In this document: positions 1 to 4,966 of the stretch, in pieces
How positions within the stretch are numbered: position 1 is the stretch's first letter
Layout of the letters: each line of letters starts with the position of its first letter
Origin: an uncultured Bacillota bacterium
GTDB lineage: Bacteria > Bacillota > Clostridia > Peptostreptococcales > Anaerovoracaceae
DNA: 6,169 bases
Assembly (NCBI GenBank): GCA_946408315.1
Contig: CAMJRV010000154.1
Coordinates: forward strand, 1 to 6,169
Direction of reading: 5' to 3'
Notes under the pieces: model-generated
What the model was told of the DNA's origin: nothing
The model's database searches: none
What the model saw: the letters and a program-made list of their open reading frames with translations, nothing else
Position numbers and translations under genes: made by a program

Positions 1-839
1 GTCGCGCCGCTGACCTTTCCTCCGTTTTGTGCGAAGACGAAATCAAAGTCATCTTTATTAATTCCGGTCGTATGGGCGGCATTGCCATAGACCCCTTCGC
101 TGAAGGTGACGGCGATATAGTTATTCTTCGCGTCCATAACCGCGGCTGTAATCGTCGGTACGGATGCCGCAGCCGGATTGATCTTGAGAGTGAAATTTTT
201 TCTTTCAAAGGCTTGGTTGACGTCCCGAACCCTAATGTCGAAAGATGAATCCACCGGACTGGAAGGGGTTCCGCTCAGAACACCGGCCGAGTTCAGGCTT
301 AGACCCGCAGGTAAAGTGCCATTTTCGTGATTAAACGAGTAGGGCGGCGCTCCGCCGGTTGCCGTAAAGGTATGGGTATACGGTATCCCGACTGTACCCT
401 CGGGGAGGGTCGTCGTCGTGAACGTCGGATGGGGCAGAGAGTTTGTAATATCAAAGCTGCTGATCTGCGCCAGCACTCCATCATCCGCCGATTTCACCGT
501 TCCCGGAGTGTAATGAAGCCACGGGGCTTCTCCCCCTGTGATGGGGTAGTCTAGCGCTAGCGAAATCTTTTTGGCATCTCCGACATCCAGTGCAGCCGCG
601 GTAACATTTTTGTTTACTCCGATGTAGCCGGTCACGGTGAAGCCGGCCGGACCACTGTCAGGGGGTGCCATTTCCTTATCAAAGGTCAGTTCCACATGGC
701 GGCCGTCCGGCATTACTACCGCTGTTTGCAAGATGGGCGGTTCGCCCACCGCAAAGGCTGTGACCGGCATCATGGTCAGAACCATAATTACAGCCAGCAG
801 GATGGGAAGCAGCTTGTTTGGTTTTAATTTATACCTCAT
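1..839 (-). CDS. Exported Ig-like repeat protein (SwmB-like / He_PIG), 3' end beyond the window
   Basis: The frame is open from an ATG at 839-837 to the left edge: 279 complete codons, no stop, so the C-terminus is missing. A Shine-Dalgarno AAAGGAG (849-855) lies 9 bases before the start. Residues 1-30 form a signal peptide (basic MRYKLKPNK, hydrophobic core, cleavage probably after VTAFA). Residues about 36-135 resemble a SwmB-type bacterial Ig-like domain (VELTFDKEM, GFTVTG, HYTPGTVKSADDG). Residues about 138-221 are a putative Ig domain of the He_PIG type, with the typical LPEGTVGIPYTHTFTATGG, LPAGLSLNSAGVLSGTPSS and FDIRVRD strings. A second SwmB-like domain begins near 228 (YIAVTFSEGVYGN) and is cut by the edge. 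Such domains are extracellular beta-sandwich spacers or adhesion modules; no enzyme motif is seen. It starts 27 bases after the zinc-ribbon membrane gene, so it is probably in the same operon. SLH domains may lie in the missing part, as in two other genes of the cluster, but none is visible. Confidence 0.88.
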   Translation of the reverse strand, partial: MRYKLKPNKLLPILLAVIMVLTMMPVTAFAVGEPPILQTAVVMPDGRHVELTFDKEMAPPDSGPAGFTVTGYIGVNKNVTAAALDVGDAKKISLALDYPITGGEAPWLHYTPGTVKSADDGVLAQISSFDITNSLPHPTFTTTTLPEGTVGIPYTHTFTATGGAPPYSFNHENGTLPAGLSLNSAGVLSGTPSSPVDSSFDIRVRDVNQAFERKNFTLKINPAAASVPTITAAVMDAKNNYIAVTFSEGVYGNAAHTTGINKDDFDFVFAQNGGKVSGA

Positions 840-848
840 ATCAAAATA

Positions 849-856
849 CTCCTTTC
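849..856 (-). promoter_or_regulatory. Ribosome binding site fixing the start of the Ig-like repeat gene
   Basis: The minus strand reads GAAAGGAG here, 9 bases before the ATG at 839-837. It lies in the 27-base gap between this gene and the stop of the preceding gene, and supports this ATG as the start of the left-edge gene. Confidence 0.75.
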
Positions 857-866
857 ATATTAATCT

Positions 867-1337
867 TCATAGTTCCCAGTTCATGGAGATGCCCTCGGAC
901 AGAAGGGGCCATATCATTACAGCGGAGATGATGGAAATGATGAGCCCGATTGCGAGGAAAATCAGCATCGCCCGGGCGAGGTTTTGCCGATTGACCGGGC
1001 CGTTCCCGAAAGCCAGGAACAGCATGACAACCAGCCCGGCAATAGGAAGGCTCATAAGGAGCAGCCATCCGAAGTATCCAAAGGTGCTCATAGGGGCATA
1101 TTTGCTGCCCTTGGGCGGAGATGTCTCCGCCAGGGCAGTGTATGGAGCAGCAGCCCGTGCATTGTGAGGCGCTGCGGAAGGAGGCGGGCTTGCAGCCTGC
1201 TGCGGTTCATATGATGATGCTTGAGGAGAAGTCTGTTCAGTTTGAGCAGGGGCGTCCTCGTTTTTTGTGCCGCAGACCGTGCAGAATTTAGTTCCCTCAT
1301 CGACGGCGGTTCCGCAGTTGACACAGAATTTTGGCAT
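867..1337 (-). CDS. Zinc-ribbon membrane protein with two transmembrane helices
   Basis: 156 residues. The N-terminus is a zinc ribbon with two CxxC knuckles, C5/C8 and C19/C22 (FCVNCG ... FCTVCG). Residues about 27-76 are a disordered linker rich in Pro, Ala, Gln and Ser. Two hydrophobic helices follow, about 87-110 (starting FGYFGWLLLMSLP) and 121-146, joined by a short polar loop GNGPVNRQN, then a short tail ending NWEL. With no signal peptide, the zinc ribbon is predicted cytoplasmic and the helix pair a small membrane anchor. Small proteins of this layout are common in clostridia and usually annotated only as zinc-ribbon domain-containing; the function is unknown. The start is supported by AGGAGGAA at 1344-1351. 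It lies 30 bases after the SLH gene and 27 before the Ig-like repeat gene, so it is very likely co-transcribed. The ribbon resembles the one on the AIM24 protein upstream, which may mean a shared partner (inference). Confidence 0.9.
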   Translation of the reverse strand: MPKFCVNCGTAVDEGTKFCTVCGTKNEDAPAQTEQTSPQASSYEPQQAASPPPSAAPHNARAAAPYTALAETSPPKGSKYAPMSTFGYFGWLLLMSLPIAGLVVMLFLAFGNGPVNRQNLARAMLIFLAIGLIISIISAVMIWPLLSEGISMNWEL

Positions 1338-1367
1338 GATCTATTCCTCCTATTATGGATGGGTTCA

Positions 1368-3188
1368 CTAGCTTTGTTTTTCCAGCCATCCCAGCATTAT
1401 TTTAAAACGTTTCCCTGCATGGTCGAACTCTTCTATGATGAGGTCGTCAGACTGGTCCAGCTTCTTATCTTTATGTATCAGTACGAGGGGCGTTCCTTTA
1501 TAGTAGGTCTGAATTCTGTCGGAAAAAATAACTTTGCTGCCATCTACTTTATACGTTCCAGTTTCATAGACGATCTGGCTGTCGTACCGGACATTGCCGA
1601 TATATCCCCCAAGCGTAGAGATGACACATCTAAATGTTCCGTCAGAGTTAAATTTATAATACGTTCCATTAACGATGCTCATGGTGCCGACATTAATATT
1701 ACCGCTTATATAATCCGAACTGTATGCGCCGCCCTTTGACCATTCACCGATGAGGTCGTCTTTGGAAAATCCCGCGTTCTTATCCGGATTTCCTGATGTC
1801 TCCGTTTGGGCCGGCGTCTGGGGTTGTGTTACTGCCGCCGGGGGAGTTGGCGCAGCCGGAGCAGTTGGCGCTGCCGGAGTGGTCGCCTCAGGTGCTGCCG
1901 GAGCGGTTGAGGTCTTGCTTGTCCTGATCTCATCCACCTTGTCATAGGTTCTCACGCTCATCAGGATGGCGGCCTCTCTCGTTGCCATGCCATAACCGGC
2001 TGCGGTCTGTGCGGTGGTGGTTGCCTTTGGCATAAAGTAGCCCTTCGCGTCGCCTTTGACAATGCCAAGCTTAGACATGTATTTTGCAGGTGTAACGGCG
2101 TAGGCTGAAATGCTCTTCTGGTCCGGGAAGTCCGGGATTCCTGCGATGCTGTAGTCGCCGCCGGGATGAATGGCATTAATGGTACGGAACAGCATAGCCG
2201 CGCATTGCTCCCGGTTGATCAGTGTTTTAGGCGCAAAGGTGGTCGCGGAGGTACCTGATGTAATGCCCAGCTTATATGCCTTGAGGATTTCCGGGTTGCT
2301 CGTGTCTGTGAATGGATTCGGAGAAGCGGCCGCAGCGGCAGCCTTTGCCGTCTGCTCATAAAGCTTTACTCCCAGCTCGGCAAACTCCTCTCTGGTAATG
2401 GGCTTTGTCAGATCCGCGCTTTTTAGAGAATTAGGGATCAGGCCGTATTCGGCGGCTTTGTCGGTCTCCGTTTTCGCCCAACTGGACACCTGCTGCTGTT
2501 GTTGCTGCTGCGCGACAGCGCCGCTCAATGTAAGCGGTACGCTCATCACGAAAGACTCGTCACTGTAATTGTGATCGATGCTGTATAAACGCATTTCAAA
2601 TTCGCCGTTTTCGTTCGGCGATTTCACCGCAGCCGTGCTGTTTCCGGGTTTGACGTATTGATATGCGCCGTACTCGTTGTGCTTGGCGCCTTTTTTGTAG
2701 ATGGCGACAAATGCGCCGGTCTGCTCCATTTCCCTGGTGATTTCTGTCACCGTTACCGGAATCTCCTGCTGAGCCTGATAGGCGTTCTTTTCCAGTGAAA
2801 TTTTGCCCTGCTTTTGCATTGATACCGTAAAGGTGACGCTCATGACGAAGGTGTCGTCCGTAAATTTATGATCCTCGTTATAAAGGCGCATTTCATACTG
2901 GCCGAGCACGGCCGGGGCCTCAAGCGTCAATTGACCAGCACCAATTTCGGGACGATCCCAGTTCATGTACTCGCTATGCTTCGCGCCTGCCTTATAGACT
3001 GAGATATATGCTTCGGCGTCCACCATCTGCTGGGTGATCCCGCTGTAAGTGACGATGATGTCTTCTCCCGGCATATATGTGGTTTTGTCCAGTGAAAGGG
3101 AGCCGCTGCCGGCGGCGAACGCAGCCGCGGGGGTGAGTGTCAGGCACATGATGAGTGCCAGAGTTAAGGTAAAAATCCGTTTTTTCAT
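1368..3188 (-). CDS. SLH-domain surface protein with duplicated N-terminal module and C-terminal beta-rich domain
   Basis: 606 residues from the ATG at 3188-3186. An in-frame ATG 21 bases further out (3209) lacks a Shine-Dalgarno and would add residues before the signal peptide. Order: signal peptide 1-25 (MKKR, hydrophobic core, cleavage near AAAFA); two related modules of about 95 residues (about 29-123 and 128-223), sharing SL-K--Y, IT-x-M, YK-GAKH-EY, a G[QE][YF]EMRLY string, DH and FVMSV; a seven-Gln run (227-233); three SLH-like repeats (about 236-285, 292-340, 352-415) with ITREE, INREQ and ATREAA at the positions of the family's TRAE motif; a Pro/Ala/Thr linker (about 424-470); and a beta-rich C-terminal domain (about 477-606) opening LIGEWS and containing YKFNSDGTF and GTYKVDG, a pattern like lipocalin-type or extracellular beta-barrel domains. 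SLH domains of known proteins bind pyruvylated secondary cell-wall polymer, so a wall-bound extracellular protein is expected. The module and the C-terminal domain are of unknown function; no catalytic motif is evident. Gaps are 49 bases on the upstream side and 30 on the downstream side. Confidence 0.92.
   Translation of the reverse strand: MKKRIFTLTLALIMCLTLTPAAAFAAGSGSLSLDKTTYMPGEDIIVTYSGITQQMVDAEAYISVYKAGAKHSEYMNWDRPEIGAGQLTLEAPAVLGQYEMRLYNEDHKFTDDTFVMSVTFTVSMQKQGKISLEKNAYQAQQEIPVTVTEITREMEQTGAFVAIYKKGAKHNEYGAYQYVKPGNSTAAVKSPNENGEFEMRLYSIDHNYSDESFVMSVPLTLSGAVAQQQQQQQVSSWAKTETDKAAEYGLIPNSLKSADLTKPITREEFAELGVKLYEQTAKAAAAAASPNPFTDTSNPEILKAYKLGITSGTSATTFAPKTLINREQCAAMLFRTINAIHPGGDYSIAGIPDFPDQKSISAYAVTPAKYMSKLGIVKGDAKGYFMPKATTTAQTAAGYGMATREAAILMSVRTYDKVDEIRTSKTSTAPAAPEATTPAAPTAPAAPTPPAAVTQPQTPAQTETSGNPDKNAGFSKDDLIGEWSKGGAYSSDYISGNINVGTMSIVNGTYYKFNSDGTFRCVISTLGGYIGNVRYDSQIVYETGTYKVDGSKVIFSDRIQTYYKGTPLVLIHKDKKLDQSDDLIIEEFDHAGKRFKIMLGWLEKQS
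1846..1903 (-). repeat. Imperfect direct repeats in the Pro/Ala linker
   Basis: A GC-rich unit recurs in the DNA encoding the Pro/Ala linker of the SLH protein. On the plus strand, gttggcgcagccggag (1846-1861) recurs with one change as gttggcgctgccggag (1864-1879), a spacing of 18 bases or six codons. A shorter copy, ggtgctgccggag, lies at 1891-1903. The protein reads as an Ala-Pro-rich linker. The copies suggest growth by local duplication; a binding role is not indicated. Confidence 0.6.
2490..2510 (-). repeat. CAG/CAA run encoding seven glutamines
   Basis: Seven consecutive Gln codons (five CAG and two CAA) separate the second N-terminal module from the first SLH-like repeat of the surface protein. 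It is a likely flexible hinge and a trinucleotide tract whose length could vary by slippage. The mixed codons make it less slippery than a pure repeat. Confidence 0.8.
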
Positions 3189-3192
3189 AAAA

Positions 3193-3202
3193 TCTCCTCC
3201 TT
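3193..3202 (-). promoter_or_regulatory. Ribosome binding site selecting the inner ATG of the SLH gene
   Basis: The minus strand reads AAGGAGGAGA, a few bases before the ATG at 3188-3186. It lies inside the frame of the longer alternative that would start at 3209, and nothing like it precedes that outer ATG. This is why the shorter protein, which begins directly with a normal signal peptide, is preferred. Confidence 0.85.
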
Positions 3203-3237
3203 GTATCATAAGGTGACATCGTTACAGCAGCTGGAAG

Positions 3238-4182
3238 TCAATCATTCTTCAGCAGGTTCCCGATGCTGATCCCGCCCAGGACGCTGCCTTCATCCTTGCT
3301 CTTTGCTCCGCCCTTTCCGGCAGAATGGATCCTGTCGGCCAGTCTGGAGAAGGGCAGGGATTGGAGCCATACGGTGCCTGGCCCGGTAAGGGTGGCAAGG
3401 ACCAGACCTTCGCCTCCGAACAGGGCGGTCTTGATGTCCCCGGCAAACTGGATATCGTAGTTTACCGTTTTGGTCATGGCGACGAGACAGCCCGTATCCA
3501 GCTTGACTGTTTCGCCCGGGGTTAAATCTTTTTTGATGATGGTGCCGCCGGCATGCATGAAGGTGAGCCCGTCGCCTTCCAGCTTCTGCATGATGAAGCC
3601 CTCTCCGCCGAACAGTCCGACGCCGATCTTTTTCTGAAACGCGACGCCGATGGTGATTCCTTTGGCGGCGCAAAGGAAGGAATCTCTCTGACAGATCATC
3701 ATTCCGCCGTAGTCCCCCAGATCAAAGGCGACCACCTTTCCCGGATAGGGAGCGGCAAAGGAGATGCACCGCTTATCGGAAGCTGTGTTGGTAAAGGAGG
3801 TCATGAACAGGCTTTCCCCGGTGATCATCCGCTTACCGGCTGAAAAGAGCTTGCTCTTAAGATCGTTTCCTTCTTTTCCGGAGCCGTCTCCGAAGACCGT
3901 ATCCATCTTGATGGAATCGTCCATATACATCATGGCTCCCGCTTCTGCGACGATCGTCTCCGACGGGTCCAGCATGATTTCAACAAACTGAAGGTCCTCT
4001 CCGTGGATTTGGTATTCTACCTCGTCGGCCTTCATCATCCGTACCGGCGCGCTTGCCTGACTCAGCGCCGGGCCGTTATAATTTCCTCCCGGCTGTGCCG
4101 GGGCCTCTCCGGGAAGGGCTGACCCGCAGTTGGGGCAGAACTTTGCATCTCCCGCATTATGTCCGCATTCTGTACAAAACAT
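3238..4182 (-). CDS. Zinc-ribbon AIM24 (TIGR00266) family protein
   Basis: 314 residues. An N-terminal zinc ribbon carries C3/C6 and C16/C19 (MFCTECG, FCPNCG), then a Pro/Gly/Ala linker (about 22-48). An AIM24/TIGR00266-type domain occupies about 52-285. Diagnostic strings are [33 protein letters not shown], the repeated LFGGEG (190-195 and 254-259), [13 protein letters not shown], and [19 protein letters not shown] near the end. A 25-30 residue Gly/Lys/Ser-rich tail follows. The family is widespread in bacteria; the yeast member is a mitochondrial inner-membrane protein, and the bacterial role is not established. No signal peptide or membrane helix is present, so a cytoplasmic or peripheral membrane location is expected. 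The start is supported by AAAGGAAG at 4190-4197 and by the intact ribbon; an internal Met pair at 49-50 would remove the ribbon. The gap to the lipoprotein gene upstream is 63 bases, the longest in the cluster; the gap to the SLH gene downstream is 49. Confidence 0.94.
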   Translation of the reverse strand: MFCTECGHNAGDAKFCPNCGSALPGEAPAQPGGNYNGPALSQASAPVRMMKADEVEYQIHGEDLQFVEIMLDPSETIVAEAGAMMYMDDSIKMDTVFGDGSGKEGNDLKSKLFSAGKRMITGESLFMTSFTNTASDKRCISFAAPYPGKVVAFDLGDYGGMMICQRDSFLCAAKGITIGVAFQKKIGVGLFGGEGFIMQKLEGDGLTFMHAGGTIIKKDLTPGETVKLDTGCLVAMTKTVNYDIQFAGDIKTALFGGEGLVLATLTGPGTVWLQSLPFSRLADRIHSAGKGGAKSKDEGSVLGGISIGNLLKND

Positions 4183-4245
4183 CTGTAATCTTCCTTTCTA
4201 TGCTTTGATTTTTCTTAAAAAATTCTTCAAGATTTTGTTCTGGTA

Positions 4246-4929
4246 TTACAGTTCAACCTGCTGGTAACCGGAAGGTAGATCAAAGGCTCCGGCCGGAATC
4301 TTATCCGTCATTTCCAGGATTTCAACCTCTGATGTTCCGCCGTAGCTGTAGCTCATTTTGATTTTTACCAGTTTCTTTCCGCTAAAATAATATTTTGAAG
4401 TGGAACCGTCGGGGGAGCTGTACTCCTCGTAGACCAGCCCGTCTTCCTTTCCGGAATCGACAAAGGTAATTCCATCGGTATCAAAGGCGAGATCCTGTGA
4501 TTGTGACTGTGAGTCAACGCCTTGCATCACGGTAACCGTTTTGGTGAGATGGTCGACCATATAGGTTTTCCCATCCTTAAAGATTATGAGGCTATCCATG
4601 CCGTCTCCCGCAGTCGCAACCGCCATGTCATCTCCTGACACCGCGACGGAGGAATCGAAGGCCACCGATTGACCTTCCATATCCACGGCCATTTTGCTTT
4701 TCATAAAATAGGTTCCTTTTTCATCCATGGCAAAATAGGCGCCGGCCAGTTTATCGCCCAGGCCGGAAAGGTCCGGTTCTCCTGAGCTTTCCGCCGCTTC
4801 CTCGTCATCCGGGATGCTTTCTTCCGATCCTGTTCCGGAGTTTTCCGGAACTTCCGATGTTCCTCCGCAGCCCGGCAGCATGGCGAGGGCCAGCAGAAGG
4901 ATCAGTAAATAGAGAGCCAATTTTTTCAT
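4246..4929 (-). CDS. Lipoprotein, probable LolA/DUF4412-like fold
   Basis: 227 residues. A lipoprotein signal peptide (MKK, a long Leu/Ala core) ends in the lipobox LPGC with the lipidated cysteine at 21. Residues about 22-55 are an acidic Ser/Glu-rich spacer. The rest (about 56-227) has short alternating strands typical of a beta-sheet sandwich: KGTYFMKSKMAVDMEG, AVATAGDGMDSLIIFKDG, KTYMVDHLTKTVTVM, LVYEEYSSPDG, and a closing IPAGAFDLPSGYQ. The closing string and the repeated pattern of small-molecule-independent strands resemble the LolA/LppX/DUF4412 kind of lipoprotein, but this is by eye and no ligand can be named. It should be anchored on the outer face of the cytoplasmic membrane. AGGAGGT at 4938-4944 supports the start. 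It begins 37 bases after the SLH gene at the right edge, so it is probably translated from the same transcript. Confidence 0.88.
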   Translation of the reverse strand: MKKLALYLLILLLALAMLPGCGGTSEVPENSGTGSEESIPDDEEAAESSGEPDLSGLGDKLAGAYFAMDEKGTYFMKSKMAVDMEGQSVAFDSSVAVSGDDMAVATAGDGMDSLIIFKDGKTYMVDHLTKTVTVMQGVDSQSQSQDLAFDTDGITFVDSGKEDGLVYEEYSSPDGSTSKYYFSGKKLVKIKMSYSYGGTSEVEILEMTDKIPAGAFDLPSGYQQVEL

Positions 4930-4966
4930 GTTCTTTTACCTCCTATCTCTCAAGGCAGAGAGGGTT

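Noticed and set aside
637..1167. Plus-strand open frame of 176 codons
   Set aside because: It overlaps the starts of two well-supported minus-strand genes, including their signal peptide and zinc-helix regions, and its protein shows no domain pattern. It is a reverse-strand shadow.
1221..1739. Plus-strand open frame of 172 codons
   Set aside because: It lies opposite the C-terminal domain of the SLH protein and the zinc ribbon of the next gene; the composition is not protein-like and no family is recognised.
3207..3209. Outer ATG for the internal-SLH gene
   Set aside because: There is no Shine-Dalgarno before it. The strong AAGGAGGAG site lies between it and the inner ATG, which begins a standard signal peptide.
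4183..4245. Possible internal promoter in the AT-rich 63-base gap before the AIM24 gene
   Set aside because: A TTGAAG string could pass as a -35 box, but no acceptable -10 box appears at 16-18 bases. The AT-richness alone is not enough.
4947..4962. Short inverted repeat ctctc-aaggca-gagag in the gap before the lipoprotein gene
   Set aside because: The stem is only five base pairs and no T run follows on the minus strand, so it is not a convincing terminator. It sits just upstream of the ribosome site and could affect translation slightly, but chance is as likely.
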